Origin: Varibaculum vaginae
GTDB taxonomy: Bacteria > Actinomycetota > Actinomycetes > Actinomycetales > Actinomycetaceae
Reading direction: 5' to 3'
Length of the DNA stretch: 64,000 bases
NCBI RefSeq assembly: GCF_900604285.1
Contig: NZ_UWNY01000002.1
Span: forward strand, 124,001-188,000
Position numbers and translations under genes: made by a program. The notes beneath the pieces were generated by a model, which saw only the letters and a list, made by a program, of their open reading frames with translations, had not been told where the DNA came from and made no database searches. Below, in pieces: positions 38,200-47,917 of this stretch (position 1 is the first letter of the stretch; each line of letters opens with the position of its first letter).

Positions 38200-38414
38200 G
38201 CGCCCCAAAACTAGAAACCGCCTCCTCGGAAAAGGCAAGGCGGATAACGGGGCGCCGGGCAGGGGAGGAGTACTCAACTAAGAAAAAGAAAAAATATCCT
38301 TCCGGGGAGTGCCAGAACCGCAAACACCCGGAGTTGGTTAAGAAAATACCAGATTAGCTGGCGCAGCGATTAAGCGAAAACTACTAGGAATTTTGAGAGA
38401 GGAGGGGAGCCACG

Positions 38415-39506
38415 TTGCGAAGAGTCTTAATCATTGTTTTAACAGTGGTGGGGGCGTTGCTCTTGCTATATCCGGTAGTCGCGATTTTCATTGGCAATGT
38501 GCGTATCGGGGAAATCTCGCGCCAAGAGGCACGAGAAATGAAACAAATGGCTGCCCGCCCCGATCAGTCACAGGAGGTGCTGAAAGCGGCACACGAATAT
38601 AACCACAATATTCGCGGGATCCCGATTCTCGACCCCTACCTTTTCCGGATGACCAAAACCGGGTCTGCGGAATATCAACAGTACCTTCACACCATCAGTG
38701 GAGACGTGATGGCGCGGCTAGTGGTACCCTCAGCAAAAATAGATTTGCCGGTGCGGCACGGAACTGATGATGACGCGATTGCCCGCGGCGCCGGACACCT
38801 TTTCGGCACCGGGCTGCCAGTTGGTGGCAAAGGAGTAAATGCCGTACTGACCGCCCACTCCGGGATGAGAACCGCCAGTTTGTTTGACGGGCTGCACGAT
38901 GTCAAAGTCGGCGATATTGCCTATGTGCAGGTGGCGGGAAAAAAGCTCGCCTATAAAGTCCGCGCTATCCACGTAATCAAACCCACGCAGTTAGAGTTAT
39001 TCCATCCGGTACCAGGCAAAGACATCCTGACCCTGTTCACCTGCACCCCCTACGGACTTAACACCCACCGCCTGGTAGTTACCGCCGAACGCATCGCCCT
39101 CAAGGATGCACCCCAGATGAATGAAGAAGGTCCCACCTGGTGGGATGCCTTGCGATGGTGGATGATACTCCCGATACTTATTTCCGCAGTGGGAGGAACC
39201 ATCGTAGTGCGGTACCTGCGAAAAGGTCGTAAGAAAGACGATGAAGAAGGCAGCCCCGATAAAGCAGAAAATCTGGCGCAAGTTGGCAGGTTAACCCGGG
39301 CAGAAAGAGCGAAGAAGTTCCGGAAAACGCGTAAAGGTAAAGAACCACGCCATTCCCTGCGCTCGCACCATTCCTCTCGCGCCCCCAGAGGTGGCGAGGT
39401 CAGCGGAAAAAGCCGCCAAGCGTCCCCTCGGGAAAAAGAAAAAGCTTCACCTGAATACCATCCGTTTCAGCCTTCGCTTCAGCGCGCACGCGTCATTTCA
39501 GAGTAA
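38415..39506 (+). CDS. srtC: Class C sortase (pilus polymerase)
   Basis: The 363-residue membrane enzyme links pilin subunits by transpeptidation. It has an N-terminal membrane helix (about 5-28), a lid motif DPY (in ILDPYLF, near residue 73) typical of pilin sortases, catalytic His in LTAHSG (near 147), Cys in LFTCTPYG (near 209), and Arg in THRLVVTAER. A second membrane helix follows (about 243-262), as in class C. After it comes a basic, Lys/Arg/Ser-rich tail of about 100 residues, longer than usual. The TTG start has a strong GGAGGGGAG site 5 bases upstream. A hairpin separates it from the pilin gene. Confidence 0.93.
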   Translation: MRRVLIIVLTVVGALLLLYPVVAIFIGNVRIGEISRQEAREMKQMAARPDQSQEVLKAAHEYNHNIRGIPILDPYLFRMTKTGSAEYQQYLHTISGDVMARLVVPSAKIDLPVRHGTDDDAIARGAGHLFGTGLPVGGKGVNAVLTAHSGMRTASLFDGLHDVKVGDIAYVQVAGKKLAYKVRAIHVIKPTQLELFHPVPGKDILTLFTCTPYGLNTHRLVVTAERIALKDAPQMNEEGPTWWDALRWWMILPILISAVGGTIVVRYLRKGRKKDDEEGSPDKAENLAQVGRLTRAERAKKFRKTRKGKEPRHSLRSHHSSRAPRGGEVSGKSRQASPREKEKASPEYHPFQPSLQRARVISE

Positions 39507-39544
39507 AGGCGCCCTGCGGCCTATAAAATAGGAGTAAGCAGGCA

Positions 39545-40486
39545 ATGGCGCAGCAGAAGGGGGACATGATTATGTCGGAAAAAGAAACCATTTTAGTGGG
39601 GGTTGACGGCTCTCCGGAATCTTTAGAGGCCGCGGAATGGGCGGGGGCGCGCGCCGAGCAAAGCGGCGGGAAGCTGCAAGTATTATGTGCCTACGCGCTG
39701 CCCTCCTATACGGCCGCCTCCATGGATTCCGGATTCGCAGTAGTAGACAATGACGCCATCCGTGACAGTGCACAAACCGTAGTTGATCAGGCAGTATCGC
39801 ACCTAGAAAAACGAGGCTACCAAGCCGAAGGGCGGGTGGAGGCTGGCGATCCCACCGCGATTTTGGTGCAACTATCAAAACAAGTTGATTTAATCGTGGT
39901 TGGTACCCGGGGTGGCGGCGGGTTCACTGACCGCTTGCTAGGAGCTACCTCCTCGGCGCTGCCTGCCTATTCTCGCTGCCCAGTAGTGGTAGTGCCGCGG
40001 CGGGGTGCCGATGACCAGTTCGTGCCAGTAAAGAAAATAGTTATCGGGGTTGACGGCTCCACGCGTTCCCGCAAATCCTTGCGCCGCGCCATCACCGAAA
40101 CTCAAGTATGGGGCGCGGAACTGACCGCGGTAGAGGCAGTGCCGATGGCCTCTTCCGCGGGGGTATTGGCATGGTTGCCAGCTTCGGTGGACCGCGAAAG
40201 TATTTTGCGGGATGTGCGCAGTGAACTCAAGGAGATCTGTAAAGAAGAAACTGCTGATAGTGGGGTTAAAATACATTCCCACGCCCTAGATGGGAACGCG
40301 GCGGCTCTGCTCAATGAGTTTTCGACCGCTGTGGATCTGATGGTAGTCGGCACGCGAGGACGTGGAGGATTCGCAGGGGCGCTAATGGGGTCCACCTCGC
40401 AATCATTGCTGGCTCATGCAGCTTGCCCCGTACTAGTAGTGCCCACCGGGGACCGCGATCTGGCGCCGAAGAATAGTGGCCGGTAG
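39545..40486 (+). CDS. Universal stress protein with two UspA domains
   Basis: The 313-residue protein holds two tandem UspA domains (about 14-152 and 162-303). Each begins with a strand ending in VGVDGS and ends with the ATP-binding G-2x-G-9x-G(S/T) motif (VVGTRGGGGFTDRLLGATSS; VVGTRGRGGFAGALMGSTSQ). Tandem ATP-binding Usp proteins are common in actinobacteria and relate to hypoxia, dormancy or stress. The ATG at 39545 has a GGAG site 10 bases upstream; an ATG at 39572 with AAGGGGG 8 bases upstream is an equal alternative. It starts 38 bases after the sortase gene, possibly on the same transcript. Confidence 0.9.
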   Translation: MAQQKGDMIMSEKETILVGVDGSPESLEAAEWAGARAEQSGGKLQVLCAYALPSYTAASMDSGFAVVDNDAIRDSAQTVVDQAVSHLEKRGYQAEGRVEAGDPTAILVQLSKQVDLIVVGTRGGGGFTDRLLGATSSALPAYSRCPVVVVPRRGADDQFVPVKKIVIGVDGSTRSRKSLRRAITETQVWGAELTAVEAVPMASSAGVLAWLPASVDRESILRDVRSELKEICKEETADSGVKIHSHALDGNAAALLNEFSTAVDLMVVGTRGRGGFAGALMGSTSQSLLAHAACPVLVVPTGDRDLAPKNSGR

Positions 40487-40564
40487 CAGCGGTTATTTCG
40501 CGCGGTAGTGCCGGCCTGTCAGGACGCTAGCGAATCTGCCACCAAACACTGAGCATTTGCTGCA

Positions 40565-40642
40565 CAAGTGCAACGCAAATGGTTTCGTTGCACTTGCGTT
40601 ACGACTCTAAATTTTGCGTTGCACTTTGCGTTGCAACGCAAA
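40565..40642. repeat. Group of TGCGTTGCA palindromes
   Basis: CAAGTGCAACG (40565-40575) and CGTTGCACTTG (40586-40596) form an 11-bp perfect inverted repeat with a 10-base spacer. A perfect 18-bp palindrome, TTTGCGTTGCAACGCAAA, lies at 40625-40642, and another TTTTGCGTTGCACTTT copy just precedes it. The shared core TGCGTTGCA looks like a multi-site operator. It lies after the stress protein gene and no regulator gene is adjacent. Confidence 0.65.
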
Positions 40643-41587
40643 CCGAAGGATTCTGCTTAGTGTTGTTCCCCTATTAATAAAGTTCCTGCGTCTGGAGTGC
40701 TGAGCGGAGGAGAAGATCGGGAGTGTTACTTTCGGTCTTGCAGTTGGCCGCACCCTCTGTTTGGCGGATTCTAGAGGTGGTTGCAACGGTTGATGGTTTT
40801 AGGCAAGCAGATTCAGGGGGTGCTCGTTGGGCATCTGGGAGATAGTGGGGTTGATAGTTGGTGAGGTTGACGTTTGTGGTTGGTGGGGTGCGCCAGTAAC
40901 CCTCCCTGACTGCCATCTCTGCCCCAGGATTTATGGTTCTGACGCTTTTGTGCCCCCTCATCTGCGAATATTCTTGCTCCTGTTGGTTTGCGGGTGTCGT
41001 AGCCTCTTAGTGGATGAGCAGGCAGCTAAATATCTTAAATGAAATACAACACAAGTTAGCTGCATATCGTGAAAAGGTTTTGTCGGAGTTTTTAGGGTCG
41101 TTAGCGCCGCCTTGGAGCTAAAAATAGGTGGTTTTATGCCGAAAAGTATTTAAAATTGGCAATTTAAAGATAAATGTTACAAAAGAAAAGTTAGTTGCAT
41201 TTAAAAATAAAGGAAATTAAGCGGTTAATTTAATGAGTTTTCGTGTCGCATTCCTAATTTCAATTTCGATGAATTACGCAACAAGTTATCCACAGGCTGT
41301 CTTCAAATTTGCTTGTGTGTTCACTCCATGAAAGTTCGCCAAAACTGAGTGAAGTTCGGAAAATTTTCGCCGTCCGGATATCTGACCGTGTCCCGTAGCT
41401 AGGTCGCCCCCCTTGGCTGGTCTATCTCCTCCCCGAAGCTTGGCGCCGTTCTCTTCTCCTCACTTCCCCCACCTTCCTTACCTTCCTCCCTCCCTCCCTC
41501 AGCCTCCTATCACTCCCGCTGCGCACCCTCGCCATAGCGCCTTCTGCTGTACCGGGTCTTCGAAACCTCCGTTCCAGAATCCGCTCC
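40643..41587. other. Gene-free region with an AT-rich segment and a DnaA box
   Basis: No credible protein or RNA gene is seen; the short frames here have random composition. About 41020-41330 is markedly AT-rich compared with the surroundings. A perfect DnaA box, TTATCCACA, lies at its right edge (41286-41294). From 41440 to 41520 the plus strand is a polypyrimidine run (CTTCCTCCC-type words). The region ends at the next 19-bp repeat cluster. Confidence 0.5.
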
Positions 41588-41737
41588 GGAGGGTGAAAAC
41601 GTCGCGGGAGGGTGGAAATGTCAGCGTTGTGCCTGTAGTGGCTTGTAAGGGTGTACAGGATCGCCCTCCACGGAGAAAATCACCCTCCCGGTACGGAAAG
41701 CCCTTCAGTGCGGAGAAAGGCGGCAAAACCACCCTCC
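41588..41737. repeat. Cluster E of the 19-bp GGAGGG repeat
   Basis: GGAGGGTG begins at 41588 and 41607, with a weaker TAAGGGTG at 41646. Inverted copies end at 41669 and 41688, with weaker or out-of-register ones at 41706 and 41737. Both main pairs again measure exactly 82 bp from forward start to inverted end, as in clusters B and D. The sequence GGAGGGTGAAAACGTC is also the complement of the right end of the 82-bp units in cluster B. Confidence 0.75.
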
Positions 41738-41889
41738 AGGGTCGTTTAGGGTGGGGAAGGGGAATCGCCTGGTTTTCCAGATCGATGGCGAGGTGTTGCG
41801 GATAGTCCAGTGCGGCACCCATTATGGTGACTTGTGACGCTTAACTCTGCTTACCTCCCTCCCAATTCCCGCAACCGCCAGCGCTGCCA

Positions 41890-41895
41890 TAAACT
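41890..41895 (+). promoter_or_regulatory. -10 element of a probable leaderless metK transcript
   Basis: TAAACT lies exactly 7 bases before the metK ATG, the same hexamer and distance as at pyrE. This implies a transcript starting at or near the ATG. The GGAGA inside the 7 bases is too close to the ATG to serve as a normal ribosome site. Confidence 0.55.
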
Positions 41896-41902
41896 GGAGA
41901 CT

Positions 41903-43096
41903 ATGAGCGTAAAGCAGTCGATTTTTACTTCTGAATCTGTCACCAGTGGACACCCCGACAAAGTCTGCGACCGGATCGCCGATACCATTGTGGATGCCCT
42001 GCTAGAGCAAGACCCGGAGGCGCGGTCCGCAGTGGAAGTGATGGCCACCACCGGGCAGGTGCATCTGGCCGGAGAAATCACCACTTCTGGTTATGTTGAC
42101 CTGCAGACCTTGGTGCGTGAAACCATTAACGAAATCGGCTACACCTCCTCTGATATTGGTTTCGATGGAAATTCTTGCGGAGTACTGGTTTCTATCGACC
42201 GCCAGAGCCCCGATATTGCCCATGGGGTGCAAGACTCGTGGGAAACCCGCCAAGGCGCAGCGGTAGATGCCTTTGACCAGCAGGGAGCCGGAGACCAGGG
42301 GATGATGTTCGGCTATGCCTGCAACGAAACCCCTGATTTAATGCCCGCCCCAATCTGGCTGGCGCATCGCCTAGCCAAGCAACTCGAAAAAGTCCGCCGG
42401 GAAAACGTCCTCGACTACCTGTGCCCCGATGGGAAAACCCAAGTAACGGTACGTTACGAGGACGGGCGCCCAGTAGGGCTAGACACAGTCGTGCTCTCCA
42501 CCCAGCATCGCGCCTTCGCAAGCCTTAAGGATCTGCGGGAAGAAGTGAAGGCCGCCGTAATTGACCCGGTTATCGCTCAGGTGCCATGGGTTGAAGATAG
42601 CAATTTCCGCACCCTTGTGAACCCGGCAGGACGTTTCACCCTAGGAGGTCCGGCCGCCGACACCGGCCTGACCGGCAGGAAACTGATTGTCGATACCTAT
42701 GGGGGAATGGCGCGCCACGGCGGGGGCGCATTCTCCGGGAAAGACGCCAGCAAAGTGGATCGTTCCGCAGCCTACGCGGCGCGGTGGGTAGCCAAAAACG
42801 TGGTCGCGGCTGGACTTGCGGATCGGGCGGAACTACAGGTGGCTTACGCTATCGGCTCGGCGCACCCGGTATCGGTAGAACTGGAAACTTTCGGTACCGA
42901 AAAAGCCGATAAAACCCAGATTCTGCAGGCTGTGCAGGAAACTTTCGACCTGCGACCGGCAGCTATTATCGATCACCTCTCGCTGCGTCGACCTATTTAT
43001 GCGCGCACCGCCGCCTACGGACACTTCGGTCGTTCCGGGTTTACCTGGGAGGATACCGGTAAAGCGCGGGAGCTACGCGCCAAACTGGGGGCATAA
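41903..43096 (+). CDS. metK: S-adenosylmethionine synthetase
   Basis: MetK makes S-adenosylmethionine from methionine and ATP. The 397-residue protein has the N-terminal [20 protein letters not shown] in one stretch, with the catalytic His and Asp, the [16 protein letters not shown]-binding motif near residue 120, and the Gly-rich [19 protein letters not shown] loop near 275. Length is normal. An open frame continues back to 41834, but the ATG at 41903 gives the family N-terminus and sits behind a leaderless-type -10 element. No SAM riboswitch can fit in the short spacing. Confidence 0.97.
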   Translation: MSVKQSIFTSESVTSGHPDKVCDRIADTIVDALLEQDPEARSAVEVMATTGQVHLAGEITTSGYVDLQTLVRETINEIGYTSSDIGFDGNSCGVLVSIDRQSPDIAHGVQDSWETRQGAAVDAFDQQGAGDQGMMFGYACNETPDLMPAPIWLAHRLAKQLEKVRRENVLDYLCPDGKTQVTVRYEDGRPVGLDTVVLSTQHRAFASLKDLREEVKAAVIDPVIAQVPWVEDSNFRTLVNPAGRFTLGGPAADTGLTGRKLIVDTYGGMARHGGGAFSGKDASKVDRSAAYAARWVAKNVVAAGLADRAELQVAYAIGSAHPVSVELETFGTEKADKTQILQAVQETFDLRPAAIIDHLSLRRPIYARTAAYGHFGRSGFTWEDTGKARELRAKLGA

Positions 43097-43260
43097 AATC
43101 AGCGGGTCAGCTAGGGGAGTGACCACCAGCGAGAAAAGCTGGGAGCCGAAAAACCATTACCGCCAAGTGCCACGCCTAGAGGAAAAACTAAAATAACTAA
43201 TCGTGCTTTTTGCCGCAGCCATATAGAATCGGTAAACGGAGCGAACACACGGGAGAACCA

Positions 43261-46038
43261 ATGTCATTTTTTGAAAAAATCCTGCGGATGGGCGAGGGAC
43301 GAATCCTCAAACGCCTAGACCGGACAGCTCGCGAAGTCGTGGCGAAAGAAGAAGAATACGCCGCCCTCAGCGACGAAGAACTAAAAGCCAAGACTGCTGA
43401 ATTCAAAGAGGCACTGGCAAAAGGGGCAACCGAAGACGAAATCCTGGTGGATGCCTTCGCTACCGTGCGGGAGGCCGCCTGGCGCGTCCTCAAACAAAAG
43501 CCCTATCACGTGCAGGTTATGGGAGGAATTGCCCTGCACAACGGCAATATTGCCGAAATGAAAACCGGTGAAGGTAAAACCCTGGTAGCCACTATGCCCA
43601 GCTACCTCAACGCCCTTAGTGGCAAGGGTGTGCACGTAGTCACGGTTAACGACTACCTCGCCAGTTACCAAAGTGAGCTCATGGGGCGCGTCTATCGCTT
43701 CCTGGGGCTAACCGTAGGTTGTATTGTCAACGGTCAAACCCCTACGGAGCGGGTAAAACAATACCAAGCGGATATTACTTACGGCACCAATAACGAGTTC
43801 GGATTCGACTATCTGCGGGACAATATGGTGCAGCGGGTAGAAGACATTGTTCAGCGTGAACACAACTTTGCCATCGTGGACGAGGTGGACTCCATTCTGA
43901 TCGACGAAGCGCGTACCCCGCTGATTATTTCCGGTCCCGCTCAAGGCGAGGCCGACCAGTGGTACAACAAGTTCGCCTCCCTGGTAACCCGTCTAGAAAA
44001 AGATATGGATTACGAGGTCGACGAAAAGAAACGTACCGTGGGGGTCACCGATGTGGGGATCGCCGCGGTCGAGGACTTCTTAGGGATCGACAACCTCTAC
44101 GAAGCCTCCCACACTCCCTTAATCGGTTTCCTCAACAACGCAATCAAAGCGAAAGAACTGTTCAAACGGGATCGGGACTACATTGTCCGCAACCGGGAAG
44201 TGCTAATCGTTGACGAGCATACCGGGCGCGTGATGGAAGGGCGGCGCTACAACGAGGGTATGCATCAGGCGATCGAAGCCAAGGAACACGTCCCGGTCAA
44301 AGCCGAGAATCAGACCCTGGCCACCATCACCTTGCAAAACTATTTCCGCCTGTACAACAAGCTTGCGGGCATGACCGGTACTGCCGAAACCGAGGCGGCC
44401 GAGTTTATGAATACTTACAAGATCGGGGTTATCCCGATTCCACCCAATAAGCCGATGATCCGCATTGATCAACCGGATTTGGTTTATCCCTCCCGACGCG
44501 GCAAGCTCAAGGCGATTGTGAGCGACATTAAAGAGCGTCACGAAAAAGGCCAGCCGATTCTGGTAGGTACCACCGATGTTGCCAAGTCGGAAGAACTTTC
44601 CATTCTGTTGGATGAGGCCGGGGTGCCTCATAACGTGCTAAACGCGAAGCAGCACGCCCATGAAGCCCAGGTGGTGTTCGATGCCGGGCGTAAAGGCATG
44701 GTCACCGTGGCCACCAATATGGCCGGTCGTGGTACCGACATTATGCTGGGCGGCAACCCGGAGCATATCGCGGATCAGAAACTACGCGCCCGCGGACTAG
44801 ATCCGGAAGAAAACCTTGCCGAATGGCAAGATGCCTGGGAGGATGCCCTTACCGAAGCGGAGGCCGAAGTAGCTGATGAACACAAGGAAGTTGTAGAACT
44901 AGGCGGCCTTTACGTCCTCGGTACCGAACGTCATGATGCTCGCCGCATTGATAACCAGTTGCGCGGGCGTTCTGGACGTCAAGGTGACCCCGGGGAATCC
45001 CGCTTCTACCTGGCAATGGACGACCCGTTGATGATGAAAAATATGGCGGCGTTCGTAACCCGGTTCATGAATTCTTCCCTCTATCCCGAGGATCTACCAC
45101 TTGAATCCAAGCTGGTTTCCGGGCGCATCCAATCCGCACAGCACCAGACGGAGGCGCAGAACTTCGAGATCCGTAAAAACGTCCTCAAATACGACGACGT
45201 GATGACTGATCAGCGCGATTTGATTTACACTGAACGTCAAGAAGTGCTGCATAAGAAAATAGATCTTGACGAATTGATTCCTTCCTATCTGCGCACTTTG
45301 ATTAAAGAGGCCGTCACTCACGCCACCAGTGAAGGCAACGATTCCAACGAATGGGATTTGGAAAAACTGTGGAATAATCTGCGCGCGGTTTACCCGGTGC
45401 GTGCCTCTCTTTCGGAGCTCAAGGGAGAGGACGGCTCTTTCCTACATATCTCGGCTTCCGAGCTGGAAACTATGTTACAAAACGATATTGCCGATGCCTA
45501 TGAAGATATTCTGGATCAGGTCAACGAGAACCCGATTGCAATTGATCAGCTGGGTGATCAGCCGATGGCCGAACTGGAACGCCGGGTGCTGCTGGCTACG
45601 GTGGATCGCTTGTGGCAACAGCACCTCTACGAGATGGACTACCTTAAAGAAGGTATCGGTCTGCGGGCGATGGGACAGCGTGACCCCTTGGTGGAATACA
45701 AGTCCGAGGGTGCGCTGATGTTTGAGAACATGATGGGGCAGGTACGTGAAGATACCGTGACCGGTATTTTCAGTTTCTCCCACCAGTTCCAGCAGGTCTA
45801 TGAACAACAGCTGGAGGCAGAAAAACAGCAAGCGGAACAGGCTAAGAAGAAGGCGCTGGCGGAAGGCTCCGTGATGGGGGATACCGGACATAAGGAATCC
45901 TCGGAAACGCTGCCGGCTGGCGCGGGAGCTTCCGGGCAAGGATCAGCTTTTGGTGCCGAGGCTGCGCGGCAAACTGCTGCGCAAGGCGGTAACCGGGCTC
46001 AGCGCCGCGCGCAAAAGAAACGCCAAAAACATCGCTAG
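43261..46038 (+). CDS. secA: Preprotein translocase ATPase SecA
   Basis: SecA drives unfolded preproteins through SecYEG at the membrane. The 925-residue product has the DEAD-like motor with [20 protein letters not shown] (Walker A near residue 102), the preprotein-binding and second motor domains ([20 protein letters not shown], Walker [29 protein letters not shown]), and the helical wing. It ends in a basic tail ([15 protein letters not shown]) without the Cys-rich zinc motif found in E. coli SecA, as is usual in actinobacterial SecA1. The ATG follows a GGGAGAA site. The single secA here is likely the housekeeping form that also exports the pilins. Confidence 0.97.
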   Translation: MSFFEKILRMGEGRILKRLDRTAREVVAKEEEYAALSDEELKAKTAEFKEALAKGATEDEILVDAFATVREAAWRVLKQKPYHVQVMGGIALHNGNIAEMKTGEGKTLVATMPSYLNALSGKGVHVVTVNDYLASYQSELMGRVYRFLGLTVGCIVNGQTPTERVKQYQADITYGTNNEFGFDYLRDNMVQRVEDIVQREHNFAIVDEVDSILIDEARTPLIISGPAQGEADQWYNKFASLVTRLEKDMDYEVDEKKRTVGVTDVGIAAVEDFLGIDNLYEASHTPLIGFLNNAIKAKELFKRDRDYIVRNREVLIVDEHTGRVMEGRRYNEGMHQAIEAKEHVPVKAENQTLATITLQNYFRLYNKLAGMTGTAETEAAEFMNTYKIGVIPIPPNKPMIRIDQPDLVYPSRRGKLKAIVSDIKERHEKGQPILVGTTDVAKSEELSILLDEAGVPHNVLNAKQHAHEAQVVFDAGRKGMVTVATNMAGRGTDIMLGGNPEHIADQKLRARGLDPEENLAEWQDAWEDALTEAEAEVADEHKEVVELGGLYVLGTERHDARRIDNQLRGRSGRQGDPGESRFYLAMDDPLMMKNMAAFVTRFMNSSLYPEDLPLESKLVSGRIQSAQHQTEAQNFEIRKNVLKYDDVMTDQRDLIYTERQEVLHKKIDLDELIPSYLRTLIKEAVTHATSEGNDSNEWDLEKLWNNLRAVYPVRASLSELKGEDGSFLHISASELETMLQNDIADAYEDILDQVNENPIAIDQLGDQPMAELERRVLLATVDRLWQQHLYEMDYLKEGIGLRAMGQRDPLVEYKSEGALMFENMMGQVREDTVTGIFSFSHQFQQVYEQQLEAEKQQAEQAKKKALAEGSVMGDTGHKESSETLPAGAGASGQGSAFGAEAARQTAAQGGNRAQRRAQKKRQKHR

Positions 46039-46153
46039 TATTGCTGAGGTGTGGCTAGCAGGCGGGGAGATTAGTGGTGTTTTGCCGATTTCTTCCCCGG
46101 GTGTCGCTTCTACTGGCTATTAAGCGGGGGAGTGAATCGTGGGGCATGCCTGC

Positions 46154-46777
46154 TTAGCCGATTTCTAGGGCGCAAATTCGCCAAGTTTTTCCCCAGGGCT
46201 TAATGCGCATGGCGACTGCTCGAACTCGGGAACCATCGTTAACGCTTACCGCTACCTCGATCCCGTTGAAGCCATGCTCACCCTCTCCGGCTTTGCGACA
46301 ACAAATCCGGCGTACCTGGATTGGGGTGGGCAGAGGGTGATGTCTTTCGGTACGTACTAAAGCCAAAAAAGGTTTACGCAGCTCGCTTGTGAACCAATTA
46401 GTTACGGCCTGTTCGGATCGCCTCCCGGAAAAAACTTCAAAAATCGTTCTCACTGCTGTTGCTATCCAAGGTTTTATCTGAGGCAGTTTAGATAGTGATT
46501 CTGCCTGGCTGCAGACTGGTAGTACTTCTGGTTTTTCTTGTTTCTGTGGTTTTAATGCCTGTACTACTAGCGGACCATAGTTGGGGCTTAGGGGAATTTG
46601 GGGAAGCTCTGGGCAGATGATAGCTAGCGGTCCAGAATATTTCCCATCTTGGGGGCAGATAGTTACTAATGGTTTTCCCGGGGGAAATAGTTTCTGAAAG
46701 TGGTTTTGGGTATTTTCTGTTTCCGGGTGCTCTTCTTCCACCTCGTCTAAAAGAGGTTGTCTAGCTGCTAATATCAT
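46154..46777 (-). CDS. Rv3235-like actinobacterial conserved protein
   Basis: The 207-residue protein has a variable N-terminal half rich in Pro and Glu. Its C-terminal half (about 100-207) has WIATAVRTIFEVFSGRRSEQ, then LVRTERHHPLPTPIQVRRI, and a final AVAMRIKPWGKTWRICALEIG in overlapping parts. The GRRxxxQ region and the terminal W-x-CxxLE(I/L)G pattern are those of the Rv3235 family, which lies near secA in mycobacteria and other actinobacteria. The function is unknown. It is convergent with secA and divergent from the DUF6912-like gene. The ATG has AAGGAT upstream at a fairly long distance. Confidence 0.7.
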   Translation of the reverse strand: MILAARQPLLDEVEEEHPETENTQNHFQKLFPPGKPLVTICPQDGKYSGPLAIICPELPQIPLSPNYGPLVVQALKPQKQEKPEVLPVCSQAESLSKLPQIKPWIATAVRTIFEVFSGRRSEQAVTNWFTSELRKPFLALVRTERHHPLPTPIQVRRICCRKAGEGEHGFNGIEVAVSVNDGSRVRAVAMRIKPWGKTWRICALEIG

Positions 46778-47066
46778 CGGCTTGGATCCTTAAAATATGA
46801 GAATTGTGCCGCTAATCCATTAGGGGCATCTGGGGAAAGGCTTCACTGCCAAGTTGCATTTCGCGATATTTACAGAGATATCTAAAAGTTTTTAATAGTC
46901 AAAATCTATACGAACAGGCTGTTAATAATTGCAAATTAAGCAAAAGTTAAAGTTAGATGAGTTATAAGGGTGTTTTTAAATTTGAAAAATACGCGAGTAT
47001 TCCATTTCTAGGATGCTTCGGGGTGGGGGCGACCTCAAGAAGGCGCGCGGGGGTTAGCATGGTTAG

Positions 47067-47585
47067 GTGCGTATTTATCTTCCCTTGACGGTCAGTGAAC
47101 TTTCTGAACTGCAGCTTTATTCTCGATTTGCCTGGGCGGGCAATGATGATTTTTGCCAGCTGTGGGGGATTGACTTCCAAGATGGGGAGCAAGCGGAAGA
47201 TATGGCCATGAGCATGGCGGCAATGGCCTGCCTGGAAAAGGCCGGGGAAGCCTATCCGGGGCGAATTGTGGCGGCCTTAGATGCGGATGCCAGTGAATTG
47301 ATTACCAATAGCGACCCTGGTGTTTTTGAAGTTAAAACTGGTTTTGACTGGCGGCGCATGGTTAGTCTCCATGTGGATAGCCGCGAAGATCTTGAGCTTT
47401 GCCGGCAGGTCAGGAATTTGGTTTCCCCACAGTTAGCCGCCTTGTGGTGTCGGGGAAGATTTAGTGGTGAGGGCGAAGAAGAAACCCCCGAGTGGGAACT
47501 GTGGGAGGCCTTGGCGGCGCAACCACTATCCTGGTATGACCAGAGCGAACTTGATTATTTACGCCGGTCATTGCCCGTCTTGTAG
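47067..47585 (+). CDS. DUF6912-like actinobacterial conserved protein
   Basis: The 172-residue protein begins VRIYLPLTVSELSEL and is rich in acidic residues and Leu. The N-terminal (R)xYLPxT start, an alpha-helical ALxxA(D)-type middle (AEDMAMSMAAMACLEKAG) and the RIVAALDAD strand fit the actinobacterial DUF6912 family, which usually sits near secA and the Rv3235-type gene. No catalytic motif or membrane segment is seen. The start is GTG; no strong ribosome site is present, and GTTAGG lies just upstream. The function is unknown. Confidence 0.65.
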   Translation: MRIYLPLTVSELSELQLYSRFAWAGNDDFCQLWGIDFQDGEQAEDMAMSMAAMACLEKAGEAYPGRIVAALDADASELITNSDPGVFEVKTGFDWRRMVSLHVDSREDLELCRQVRNLVSPQLAALWCRGRFSGEGEEETPEWELWEALAAQPLSWYDQSELDYLRRSLPVL

Positions 47586-47917
47586 GGTGTAGGGTAATAT
47601 CGCCGGGCATTACCGCACCTATTTTCCCTCGCTGACCTAGCCAGGATGGCTCAGATTCTAGGGGTTTATGCGAGTGTACCTGCGAAATTTGGATGAAAGT
47701 TGGCAGTCGGTGGTTACTTGAGACAGGTATGCGCCGAAATTAAGACCGGTTCCGCCGCCTCGGTACCGTGCGCAACATTAGCCGGGTCGTCCATCGCGGT
47801 TTTAAACCCACCCCGCAGCCTCGGTACTATGCCTCCTTGAGCTAGGGGAAGGTGAGTCGCCCTCGGAGGATTCCCTGCTGGGCGGGTTGCCGCGTGCCCT
47901 TGCTTCTAAAGTTAGTT
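47586..47917. other. 332-bp convergent intergenic region
   Basis: The spacer separates two convergent genes. A small hairpin (GGTAAT 47593-47598 with ATTACC 47609-47614) follows the first stop. An imperfect direct repeat with a GCCTCGGTAC core occurs twice about 60 bp apart (near 47757 and 47817). I see no gene and no clear terminator with a T-run. Confidence 0.4.

Noticed and set aside
40674-41042. Frames of 71-95 codons after the universal stress protein gene
   Set aside because: No recognisable motif or ribosome site, and both strands are open to a similar extent.
41020-41330. AT-rich region with DnaA box as the replication origin
   Set aside because: Only one perfect DnaA box is seen and neither dnaA, dnaN nor rpmH is nearby.
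41413-41822. Frames of 107-130 codons on both strands upstream of metK
   Set aside because: They run through the polypyrimidine tract and the 19-bp repeats, have no ribosome site, and their composition reflects the repeats.
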